Source: an uncultured Bacteroidota bacterium
Lineage (GTDB): Bacteria > Bacteroidota > Bacteroidia > Chitinophagales > Chitinophagaceae
DNA: 6,912 bases
NCBI GenBank assembly: GCA_903851455.1
Contig: CAINOM010000652.1
Span: 1 to 6,912, forward strand
Direction: 5' to 3'
This document shows, one piece after another, positions 1-6,194 of this stretch. Each line of letters begins with the position of its first letter. The first letter of the stretch is position 1. Made by a program: the position numbers and the translations under genes. Below the pieces are notes generated by a model. It did no database searches, was not told the DNA's origin, and saw only the letters and a program-made list of their open reading frames with translations.

Positions 1-2
1 AA

Positions 3-50
3 CATGCTCGTAAACAGGGTTTTATTCCAAAAAAAGGTAAAATAAATTAA
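3..50 (+). CDS. Possible C-terminus of a plus-strand gene running in from the left (partial)
   Basis: The frame starting at base 3 reads 15 codons, ending in GFIPKKGKIN, before a TAA stop at 48-50. The glycine- and lysine-rich tail looks like an ordinary protein C-terminus. One of the other two forward frames stops at once; the other stops at base 45. If real, this gene converges on the minus-strand genes to its right. Fifteen residues are too few to name a family, and an open frame of this length can arise by chance, so this is a tentative call. Confidence 0.3.
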   Translation, partial: HARKQGFIPKKGKIN

Positions 51-140
51 AATATAATTAAATGTTACGCTTAACAGGAAGCATCTGATATCAAATATAG
101 GAAAAACGAATTAACTCCGCCGAATTTAATAGAAAGTGTT

Positions 141-177
141 AAAAAATATAAAGCCCGTCATTATTGCTAATGACGGG
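141..177 (-). terminator. Intrinsic terminator downstream of the 62-residue ORF
   Basis: A perfect 10-bp inverted repeat (CCCGTCATTA at 154-163 with TAATGACGGG at 168-177) encloses a 4-base loop, TTGC. Read on the minus strand, the hairpin is followed directly by CTTTATATTTTTT (153 down to 141), a proper U-rich tail. On the plus strand no T run follows, so it acts mainly on leftward transcription. It sits about 30 bases past the stop of the small ORF at 209-397. This supports that ORF, or at least the transcript through it, being real. Confidence 0.8.
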
Positions 178-208
178 ACGGGTAACTTAAAATAAACTAA
201 AGGTACTA

Positions 209-397
209 TTACGCAGTAAGCCTGTAAACAGGTGCGCCAAGTTCATGAAGTGTATTCCTGATGTGTTTCTTCACCACGCTGCTCTGTGAGATGGCGAATG
301 TAGCGCTGAGCAGTGTGTGCAGGTCTACCTGTGTTGGGTGCTCAAGTATCTTTAGAGCCCTTGCCTTGCTGAAATATCGTATGGTCCGGTTTTTCAT
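209..397 (-). CDS. Small basic hypothetical protein, 62 residues
   Basis: This is an unrecognised 62-residue ORF with an ATG start at 395-397 and a TAA stop. The product is basic (many K, R and H), starts MKNRTIRYFSKARALKIL, and looks largely helical. It has no signal peptide, membrane segment or cysteine. The opposite-strand frame over the same bases is cysteine-rich and unlike a normal protein, so the minus frame is preferred. Codon choice resembles the neighbouring leftward genes. A strong terminator lies about 30 bases downstream. No clear TAnnTTTG element lies upstream; AACTTTTG near 430 matches all but one base, without a good -33 partner. It is too short for Pfam-style recognition by eye. 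A nucleic-acid-binding role would fit the charge but is not shown. Confidence 0.5.
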   Translation of the reverse strand: MKNRTIRYFSKARALKILEHPTQVDLHTLLSATFAISQSSVVKKHIRNTLHELGAPVYRLTA

Positions 398-604
398 AAT
401 TGTTGCGTTTGGTATGTCTAATACAAAAGTTGTGCCACATCCTTTTTGATGTAGTTAAAACGTTGCGCACAAAGAACATATTGCCTCACCAATGCAATAC
501 AACATAACATTAAGAGATCAGCAAAAAACACACTCTTGCACGTGAGCGGCCGTGAAAATAAATATAGAAAAATGCAGATTTTTTGCGGATAGTAGTAGGC
601 CGGC

Positions 605-617
605 CCCGCTTAGCGGG
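605..617 (-). other. Small GC hairpin just past the VF530 stop codon
   Basis: CCCGC at 605-609 pairs with GCGGG at 613-617 around a 3-base loop, 2 bases beyond the TGA stop of the VF530 gene. No T run follows on the minus strand, so it is not a standard intrinsic terminator. It could protect the 3' end of the message or be coincidental. Confidence 0.25.
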
Positions 618-619
618 TA

Positions 620-841
620 TCACTCCCCGATACTTTCGATATACAGATCTTCCACCTTTTTGCGGGCCCAGGGAGTGGCGCGCAGGAACTTAAGACTTGA
701 CTTGATACTGGGGTTTTCAAAAAAACAATTGATGCGAACGCGGTCATTCATCTTTTCCCAGCCGTAATTGGCCACCAGGTGATTCAGCATTGCCTCTAAG
801 GTAATGCCATGCAGCGGATTGTTTTTTTGTTCGGTACTCAT
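620..841 (-). CDS. VF530 family (DUF2132) small DNA-binding-type protein
   Basis: The 73-residue product fits the VF530/DUF2132 family. Its signature segments are [12 protein letters not shown] at about 8-19, RINCF at 36-40, and [17 protein letters not shown] at about 44-60. The family is named after a Vibrio fischeri protein whose NMR structure is a compact four-helix fold compared with the C-terminal dsDNA-binding region of RecA. Family members are usually about 70-80 residues, so this one is complete. Cellular role is not established; it is probably cytoplasmic and may bind DNA. The ATG start lies 3 bases beyond the TAG of the upstream TPR gene, so the two are almost certainly co-transcribed and probably translationally coupled. 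The link to an exported TPR protein is not explained by known function. The family assignment is made with high confidence from the conserved core, the biochemical role with low confidence. Confidence 0.9.
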   Translation of the reverse strand: MSTEQKNNPLHGITLEAMLNHLVANYGWEKMNDRVRINCFFENPSIKSSLKFLRATPWARKKVEDLYIESIGE

Positions 842-844
842 CGT

Positions 845-2707
845 CTATGGTATCACAGCGCCGTTTAGCGCGGCCAGCCTTTGCCTTGCGGTTTGTATAT
901 AAGTACTGCCGGGATAATCGATGATCAGCTGCTCGTAGTAGTGTTTGGCCTGTTCGGGTTGGTGTAGGTTGTTCTGGTAGATCTCTGCTATCTTGAACAC
1001 AGCATCATCGCCCAGCACATCCTGGCCATATTTTTCGTAGATGTTTTTTAAGTGGGCAAGCGCCTTGTTATAGTCATGGTGCTTCAGTGCAATATCGGCA
1101 CGCGCCATTATGATATCGTCATTGAGCGGATGTTTGGGAAATGCTTTGTTGATGCTGTCCAGCAACGCTTCAGCCTCACTGTCTTTGTTTTCAAACAAGA
1201 GCAGGCTGGCATGGGCGAAGCGCTCCAGCGGCACATAATTGCTGTCCTCTACATTCTCTGTGATCAGCACAGAAAGGTACAGGGCATCATTGGCAATAAG
1301 TTCAGACGTTGCAGATTTCAAAATGGAGAGCTGGCGCTGTGCCCATATAAAATCGCCGCGGTAATAGGCCAGCTTGGCATTACGGAAACGGGCGTCTTCA
1401 CCCAGTGCATCCTGTTTGAACTCTTTATCCACCTGGCTATAGGTGAGCGAGGCATCCCAGACACGGCCGGTGAGCACATAGTAGTCGCCCATCTGCAATT
1501 TGAATGCGCCGATCATATTTTGCCGTGTGCCGGGTTCGGTAATGGCGCGCTGCAAAATGTCGATAGCCTTTGATGGATCGCCCGCGTACTGCGCTTCCAG
1601 CATGGCATAGTCGGCCGCGGTTTGCGTGCTGTACTGCTTCGGGTATTCCACAAGAAAGCTGTCGTAGAGCCGGGCAAGATCAGTGACCACGGCGGGCCGG
1701 ATCAATGAGTCATTCTTCAGTGCCTCAAAAGCAGCGGACAGTTTCTCGGCACGGGCGGCTATGTAGTAAGGTAATTCTTTGCCCTGCATAATGACATCGT
1801 CATACGCCTTGCCTGCAGCGTCAAATTGCTTGGCAACCATCGCAAGATGGCCCAGGTCCATAAGACGACGGCCCTCTTCCTTGTTGCGCTCATCAACGGC
1901 CTCTATCTGTATCAGCGCACCGTCCCAGTCGTTCTTCTGGGTGTAGATCCAGGTGAGCAGCTCGGCATAGTAGACATTGTTGGGGTCTTCATTGATCTTC
2001 TTTACGATGGCCCGTTGCATCTGCTGCAGCTTGGGCGCATCATCGCCCAGCATCTCAAGCAGCTGCGCCTTGATGCCCTCTATATTGCCGCCTTGCGCCC
2101 TTACACTGTAGAGGATCATTTCTATGGCCTTATCCAGCCGGCCGCATTTGTCGTACATGCGGGAAAGCGGCAGGCTATAGTAGTACAGCGCATTGGTCAT
2201 GTTCGTTGCATTCTCCAGCGTGCGAATGGCGTAATCATCCTTGCCGTCATCGGTAAACGCTTTTACTATGCGCTGGGTTAGGGCATCATCGCCATTCAGC
2301 ATCTGGAGCAGCGAGTCATACTGCAATTTGGCCTTGTCGTATTTCTTTTCCCAGGCATACACATCGCCAAGGTCAATGTGCAGGAAGATAGCGTTGCTGT
2401 AAGGGTTGCCTTTCGGCTGTTTGTTCATCCGGTCCTGCACCACTTTTTCAGCGGTCTTGTATTGCTTTTCCTGGATCAGGAGGTGCAGGTATTCGCCATA
2501 TACCGAATCGGGAGCCGTTTTATATATCTCACCAATAACAGCGGCGGTCTTTACCTGCACTTTCTGCACCGTATCTTTAACTACAGAATCCGCAGATTGA
2601 TCTGTATGCATTTCGATACCCACATGCTGGGCAAGCACACGGACGCCGCCGCACAGCATTAAAATGCCGAGTAAACCCAACTTCACTATATTCATTCCGG
2701 TTCGCAT
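845..2707 (-). CDS. Exported tetratricopeptide-repeat (TPR) protein
   Basis: The 620-residue product has an N-terminal signal peptide: basic start, hydrophobic stretch at about residues 8-26 (LGLLGILML), and likely cleavage near VLA-Q at 26/27. Cys19 is not in a proper lipobox (preceded by Leu), so it is more likely periplasmic than a lipoprotein. The rest is helical with TPR-like pairs: about 74-132, 173-203, 247-305, 398-462, 500-525 and 527-605. The last repeats (YEQLIIDYPGSTY at 591-603) resemble the TPR of BamD, YbgF/CpoB and related envelope scaffolds. No catalytic domain is visible, so the likely role is protein-protein scaffolding in the periplasm; the partner is unknown. ATG at 2705-2707 is used here. 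ATG at 2693-2695 (Met5) is a serious alternative, because it gives a cleaner signal peptide and a sensible leader from the TACATTTG promoter element. It leads a two-gene unit with the VF530 gene. Confidence 0.88.
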   Translation of the reverse strand: MRTGMNIVKLGLLGILMLCGGVRVLAQHVGIEMHTDQSADSVVKDTVQKVQVKTAAVIGEIYKTAPDSVYGEYLHLLIQEKQYKTAEKVVQDRMNKQPKGNPYSNAIFLHIDLGDVYAWEKKYDKAKLQYDSLLQMLNGDDALTQRIVKAFTDDGKDDYAIRTLENATNMTNALYYYSLPLSRMYDKCGRLDKAIEMILYSVRAQGGNIEGIKAQLLEMLGDDAPKLQQMQRAIVKKINEDPNNVYYAELLTWIYTQKNDWDGALIQIEAVDERNKEEGRRLMDLGHLAMVAKQFDAAGKAYDDVIMQGKELPYYIAARAEKLSAAFEALKNDSLIRPAVVTDLARLYDSFLVEYPKQYSTQTAADYAMLEAQYAGDPSKAIDILQRAITEPGTRQNMIGAFKLQMGDYYVLTGRVWDASLTYSQVDKEFKQDALGEDARFRNAKLAYYRGDFIWAQRQLSILKSATSELIANDALYLSVLITENVEDSNYVPLERFAHASLLLFENKDSEAEALLDSINKAFPKHPLNDDIIMARADIALKHHDYNKALAHLKNIYEKYGQDVLGDDAVFKIAEIYQNNLHQPEQAKHYYEQLIIDYPGSTYIQTARQRLAALNGAVIP

Positions 2708-2721
2708 GCTTATTTATTACT

Positions 2722-2729
2722 CAAATGTA
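2722..2729 (-). promoter_or_regulatory. Bacteroidota-type -7 promoter element ahead of the TPR gene
   Basis: The minus strand reads TACATTTG, an exact match to the TAnnTTTG -7 element of Bacteroidota housekeeping promoters. It lies in the 70-base gap between the nucleotidyltransferase and the TPR gene. Transcription would begin near 2715, giving a leader of about 8 bases to the first ATG (2707) or about 20 to Met5 (2695). No TTG was found at the usual -33 spacing, so the promoter is probable but incomplete. Confidence 0.5.
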
Positions 2730-2777
2730 GCGCTTATTATTATTTGACATTCTTATGAAAAACATAATTGTTTTGAC

Positions 2778-3419
2778 CTAAAAAGGCGCTGCGGGAAACA
2801 TTTTAGCCGGAAATTTCATCATTTGAGCGATCCGGGATTCGATTGATTTCCAGCTATAGCTTCCTGTACAGAACCTGATTGGTTCATCATGATTAATATC
2901 TCCATGATATGACAGAGCTTTCAGCGTGATAAAAGGATTTCTCGATTCATATTTATACGAATAAGAGCCGACCATTTCTTCCAGTGAAAGATAGGAAGAC
3001 AGGAATGCAATATCAACAAAATCTTTTAACCGGCTACCACTTCCAACGATCGCATTCAGTTTCATGGCGGATATATCTTTCAACCCTGCAAGGCGTATTC
3101 CTTCCTGCACCTGTATTTCATCAACCAAGGGATATGGATGTGATATCAAATCAACTTGTATATCATCAATTTGCCCCTTTATTGTATTTCTGTCAAGAAA
3201 ATTCAAGCGAAGTTTTTTTTCAGATTCAAGGTAGGCGAACAGAATATTTTCATCGAAAGCGTTTTGAGAAAACAGGTCAATGTCAATACTTATCCTGTGC
3301 CCAATCTGCAAAGATAATGCGGTGCCCCCAACCAGAAAAAAATCTGCGAGATTTTGAACTGCCATCAGGTTTTTCAGGAGTTCCAGTGTGCCTGGCGTGA
3401 CTGTTTCTTTTCGTAACAT
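2778..3419 (-). CDS. AbiEii/AbiGii-family nucleotidyltransferase toxin
   Basis: The 213-residue product is a minimal nucleotidyltransferase of the AbiEii toxin family (type IV toxin-antitoxin and abortive infection). The core is intact: GGTAL at 31-35, HRISIDIDLF at 41-50 with metal-binding Asp46 and Asp48, a third acidic position Asp90 in IQVDLI, and the later basic/acidic elements Lys120 (AMKLNAI) and KDFVDI at 132-137. Known AbiEii-type enzymes transfer nucleotides; MenT relatives modify tRNA acceptor ends. The substrate here is unknown. The ATG at 3417-3419 lies inside the upstream gene (46-base overlap); Met19 would remove the overlap but loses a plausible N-terminal helix (TVTPGTLELLKNLM), so the long form is preferred. 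Five sampled sequence lines average about 37% GC, well below the flanking catabolic gene, which suggests acquisition. The usual AbiEi winged-helix antitoxin is absent and its place is taken by the DUF6922-like gene. Confidence 0.9.
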   Translation of the reverse strand: MLRKETVTPGTLELLKNLMAVQNLADFFLVGGTALSLQIGHRISIDIDLFSQNAFDENILFAYLESEKKLRLNFLDRNTIKGQIDDIQVDLISHPYPLVDEIQVQEGIRLAGLKDISAMKLNAIVGSGSRLKDFVDIAFLSSYLSLEEMVGSYSYKYESRNPFITLKALSYHGDINHDEPIRFCTGSYSWKSIESRIAQMMKFPAKMFPAAPF

Positions 3420-3691
3420 TTCATATCTGGTAAAGGGATTTCAAAAATGGCGCTAACGAAGTACATGTCCTTATCATTCAGATAGGGCAATGCTTTGATC
3501 GCCTCTATCATCCCGTTGTCGCCATACATATTCAGCGCAGCATACCAATCGTCAGGCCAGCCGCGTTCCACCACACGCTGAACTACGACATTTCGCATCT
3601 TTTGAAAATCAAAAGCGGACATATCATATTCCCACAATAAAGAGGGGTTTAGTGTTGCGTTTGAATGGTCTTTGTATCTGTCAAAATACAT
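3374..3691 (-). CDS. DUF6922-like protein, putative antitoxin of the nucleotidyltransferase
   Basis: This 105-residue cytoplasmic protein precedes and overlaps the AbiEii-type gene. Visible landmarks are LNPSLLWEYD near the N-terminus, VVVQRVVERGWPDDWYAAL in the middle, a YG motif, and a basic end with KCYEKK and HWNS. This layout (an LFW-type start, then RVxERG, then a short helical region) resembles DUF6922 proteins, which in Bacteroidota often sit next to AbiEii-like genes. I recall this resemblance; it was not searched. It has no helix-turn-helix that I can recognise and no AbiEi-like winged helix. By position and size it is the likely antitoxin or partner. The start used is ATG at 3689-3691. 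An in-frame TTG two codons upstream (3695-3697) is possible but overlaps a promoter-like element. The gene begins only 16 bases after the stop of the beta-oxidation gene. Toxin neutralisation is inferred from context. Confidence 0.75.
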   Translation of the reverse strand: MYFDRYKDHSNATLNPSLLWEYDMSAFDFQKMRNVVVQRVVERGWPDDWYAALNMYGDNGMIEAIKALPYLNDKDMYFVSAIFEIPLPDMKCYEKKQSRQAHWNS

Positions 3692-3694
3692 AAG

Positions 3695-3702
3695 CAAAGA
3701 TA
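3695..3702 (-). promoter_or_regulatory. Candidate -7 promoter element at the antitoxin start
   Basis: The minus strand reads TATCTTTG, an exact TAnnTTTG match, in the 16-base gap between the beta-oxidation gene and the DUF6922-like gene. A TTG lies upstream but only 14 bases away, shorter than the usual spacing of about 17-23. The predicted start of transcription would fall on or just after the ATG at 3691, implying a leaderless message, a later start codon, or a chance match. Confidence 0.3.
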
Positions 3703-3707
3703 CGAAT

Positions 3708-6110
3708 TTAATTCCTCAACGGCTTTCCGGTCGTCAGTATGCTCTGGAGTCTTTCGAGGGTTTTCTTTTGGCCGCAGAGACTCAGGAATGCTTCGCGCTC
3801 CAGGTCAAGCAGGTATTGCTCGCTGACGAGGGTGGGCTGCGAGATATCTCCGCCACACATTACGTAAGCCAGCTTTTCAGCGATCAGCTTGTCGTAGTCG
3901 GAGATGTAGTTGCCGCGCCACATTCCGTGCACGCCTGCCAGCAGGCCACCAAGGCCACTACGACCCTGTACTTTAATGTCGTTGCGGCCAACCGGTTGGG
4001 TATAGCCACGCTCCCACATCATGAGTATATTCCGCTTAGCATCTGCAATGCGCCTGTCGGGATTGATGGAGATATGATCGTAACCTGGGCGAAGGATGAA
4101 GTTCTCAAATGCCTCGTGAGCAGATGTAGATACCTTAGCTGTGCCCACATTGATGAACAGCTGCTGGAGGTAGTTGACCTCGATGTCTTCCTTTATGTTC
4201 CTGTCGGCAGCACGGAGCGCGAGCTCCTTGGTGCCGCCACCGCCGGGTATCAGGCCCACGCCTACTTCCACGAGACCAATGTAGCTTTCTGCTGCAGCCT
4301 GCACCGCATCGGCATGCAGGCACATCTCGCAGCCACCGCCAAGGGTAAGGCCATGAGGCGCAATGATAACGGGAATGCTGCTATAACGCATGCGCATAGT
4401 AGTAGCCTGGAACTGGCGGATGGCCATATCCAGCTCATCATACTCCTGCTCAGCGGCAAACATGAATATCAGGCCCACATTGGCACCGGCGCTGAAATTA
4501 GCGCCGCCATTGGCCACCACTAAGCCCTTATACTTTTCTTCAGCTATAGCTATCGACTTATGCACACCCTCCAGTACTTCTCCCCCTATGCTGTTCATCT
4601 TGGTATTCCACCGGAGAGCAACAACATCGTCGCCTATGTCGTAAAGCTTGCAGGCGCTGTTCTTCCAAACAACTTTCTCATCGAGATGTTCCAGCAAGAT
4701 GAACGAACCCATACCGGGTATGGGCTGATAGGCCTGAGTGCGGATGTCGTAGTACTTGCGCTGGCCGTTCTCGGTTTTGTAAAATGTTGTAATTCCTTTG
4801 TCCAGCATCTGCTGCACCCAAGGCGCGGCCTGCACTCCCGCTGCCGTCATGGCCTCGAGCACCTTCTTTACACCCAATGCATCCCAGCTTTCAAAAGCGC
4901 CGATCTCCCAGCCAAAGCCGGCTTTCAGTGCGTCATCTATCTTGTACAATTCATCAGTGATCTCAGGAATACGGTTGGAGCTATAGGCAAACAACAGGTG
5001 ATGGAACTGCTTATAAAACGCGCCCGCTTTGTCTGTGCCGTTATACAACGCCTTGAGCCGTTGCGCCAGGTCATCTATTGGTTTTGCAGCTTCAATTGTG
5101 GCAAATTTCGTCTTCACCTTCGGGCCATATTCCATGGTCTGCAGGTTCAGCGTCAGTATATCAGATTTGCCTTTTTCGCCTTTTACTTTTTTATAAAAAC
5201 CCTGTCCTGTCTTGTCGCCCAGCCATTTGTTGGCGATCATAGTTTCGAGGAAGGCCGGCATTTTGAAGAGGTCTTTGGCTTCGTCATTTGGTGCATTGGC
5301 AGGAAGGTCTTTAGCCACATGAACCAAGGTGTCCAACCCTACTACATCGCCGGTGCGGAAGGTTGCCGACTTGGGGCGACCGAGAATGGGTCCGGTGAGT
5401 GAGTCTACTTCGTCAACGTTAAGACCTAAGTCCTGCATGGCTTTGAATACAGCCATGAAACCAAACACCCCTACCCGATTGGCAATAAATGCGGGGGTAT
5501 CTTTACAGAGCACGGTAGTCTTACCCAGGAAACGATCTCCGTAATCCATAAGGAAATCGAGCACCTCAGGCTTTGTCTTTGGATCAGGGATAATTTCCAG
5601 CAGGCGGAGGTAGCGGGGCGGATTGAAGAAGTGTGTGCCGCAAAAATGTTGCTGAAAATCTTCGCTGCGACCTTCGCTCATCAGGTGGATAGGAATGCCG
5701 GAAGTATTGGTGGTGACCAATGTACCGGGCTTGCGGTATTTTTCAACCTGCTCAAATATCTTTTGCTTTATGTCCAGCCGCTCTATGACCACTTCTATGA
5801 TCCAGTCGCAGTCGGCTATCTTTGGGAGATCGTCGTCGATGTTGCCGGTGGTTACATGTGTAACAACCGATTTTGTATACAACGCAGACGGCTTGCTCTT
5901 CATAGTGGCCGCCAGGGCATCATTCACTATCCGGTTACGTACCTGCTTATCCTTTAATGTAAGTCCTTTGGCCGTCTCAGCGTCTGTGAGTGCCGGGGGC
6001 ACAATATCGAGCAGCAAAACCTGCACACCGATACCTGCAAAATGACACGCAATGCGAGAGCCCATTACGCCACTGCCAATTACCGCTACCTTACGGATAG
6101 TTCTGTTCAT
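3708..6110 (-). CDS. Bifunctional 3-hydroxyacyl-CoA dehydrogenase / enoyl-CoA hydratase (FadN-like)
   Basis: The 800-residue cytoplasmic enzyme would hydrate enoyl-CoA and oxidise the 3-hydroxyacyl-CoA with NAD+, the middle two steps of beta-oxidation. The dehydrogenase half comes first: Rossmann loop GSGVMG at 12-17, Asp35 ending the second strand (NAD preference), Ser137 in TNTSGIP, catalytic His160 in HFFNP, Glu172 in LLEIIP, and Asn211 in DTPAFIANR. A second dehydrogenase C-terminal-like region covers about 210-310 and further helical sequence about 340-420. The crotonase half lies at about 485-700: NFSAGAN at 538-544, GGGCE with Glu595, and GLVEVGVGLIPGGGGT with Glu615. Both catalytic glutamates are kept. 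The domain order is opposite to Escherichia coli FadB and matches Bacillus FadN (YusL). ATG at 6108-6110 is chosen because MNRTIRKVAVIG is the expected start; an upstream GTG adds 7 AT-rich codons unlike the family. No thiolase or acyl-CoA dehydrogenase partner is present in the window. I see no clear promoter in the 84 bases upstream. Confidence 0.95.
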   Translation of the reverse strand: MNRTIRKVAVIGSGVMGSRIACHFAGIGVQVLLLDIVPPALTDAETAKGLTLKDKQVRNRIVNDALAATMKSKPSALYTKSVVTHVTTGNIDDDLPKIADCDWIIEVVIERLDIKQKIFEQVEKYRKPGTLVTTNTSGIPIHLMSEGRSEDFQQHFCGTHFFNPPRYLRLLEIIPDPKTKPEVLDFLMDYGDRFLGKTTVLCKDTPAFIANRVGVFGFMAVFKAMQDLGLNVDEVDSLTGPILGRPKSATFRTGDVVGLDTLVHVAKDLPANAPNDEAKDLFKMPAFLETMIANKWLGDKTGQGFYKKVKGEKGKSDILTLNLQTMEYGPKVKTKFATIEAAKPIDDLAQRLKALYNGTDKAGAFYKQFHHLLFAYSSNRIPEITDELYKIDDALKAGFGWEIGAFESWDALGVKKVLEAMTAAGVQAAPWVQQMLDKGITTFYKTENGQRKYYDIRTQAYQPIPGMGSFILLEHLDEKVVWKNSACKLYDIGDDVVALRWNTKMNSIGGEVLEGVHKSIAIAEEKYKGLVVANGGANFSAGANVGLIFMFAAEQEYDELDMAIRQFQATTMRMRYSSIPVIIAPHGLTLGGGCEMCLHADAVQAAAESYIGLVEVGVGLIPGGGGTKELALRAADRNIKEDIEVNYLQQLFINVGTAKVSTSAHEAFENFILRPGYDHISINPDRRIADAKRNILMMWERGYTQPVGRNDIKVQGRSGLGGLLAGVHGMWRGNYISDYDKLIAEKLAYVMCGGDISQPTLVSEQYLLDLEREAFLSLCGQKKTLERLQSILTTGKPLRN

Positions 6111-6140
6111 TGTAAAAAATTTAAGCAACACAATTTATTG

Positions 6141-6160
6141 AAAAAAAGTGAAGGGGCACT
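6141..6160 (-). terminator. Weak candidate terminator after the DUF4440-like gene
   Basis: On the minus strand AGTG (6160-6157) can pair with CACT (6150-6147) around a 6-base loop, followed by a run of six further Ts (6146-6141). The T run is good but the stem is only 4 bp, so termination here would be inefficient. Its position in the 84-base gap before the beta-oxidation gene is appropriate. Confidence 0.3.
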
Positions 6161-6194
6161 AATGATGAAATAAATCTAAATAATTGGCTTGTTA

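Noticed and set aside
261..449. Plus-strand frame of 62 codons opposite the small basic ORF
   Set aside because: Its translation is cysteine- and serine-rich with odd composition; the minus-strand frame is more protein-like and has a terminator behind it.
568..583. AT-only 6-bp hairpin downstream of VF530 (AAAAAT/ATTTTT, loop GCAG)
   Set aside because: All A-T pairs, too weak for an intrinsic terminator, and such repeats are common in AT-rich spacers.
521..586. 8-bp inverted repeat GCAAAAAA (521-528) and TTTTTTGC (579-586)
   Set aside because: Low-complexity arms 50 bases apart; no supporting structure and likely chance.
598..605. Palindrome GGCCGGCC
   Set aside because: It is a single 8-base palindrome with no partner site or flanking repeat, so it does not support a regulatory or mobile-element call.
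1052..2662. Plus-strand frames opposite the TPR gene
   Set aside because: They are antisense shadows of a convincing TPR coding region and show no recognisable domain.
2753..2767. 5-bp TTATG/CATAA hairpin after the nucleotidyltransferase gene
   Set aside because: Short AT stem without a following T run; not supported as a terminator.
2778..3697. Insertion sequence or integrase around the toxin-antitoxin pair
   Set aside because: No transposase, terminal inverted repeats or target duplication were visible at the edges of the pair.
3672..5402. Long plus-strand frames opposite the beta-oxidation gene (such as 3672-4523 and 4560-5402)
   Set aside because: They mirror a strongly conserved enzyme gene, have unnatural composition, and are explained by its codon bias.
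6111..6131. GTG start adding 7 codons to the beta-oxidation enzyme
   Set aside because: The extension (LLKFFT) is AT-rich leader sequence, and family members start just before the KVAVIGSG strand.
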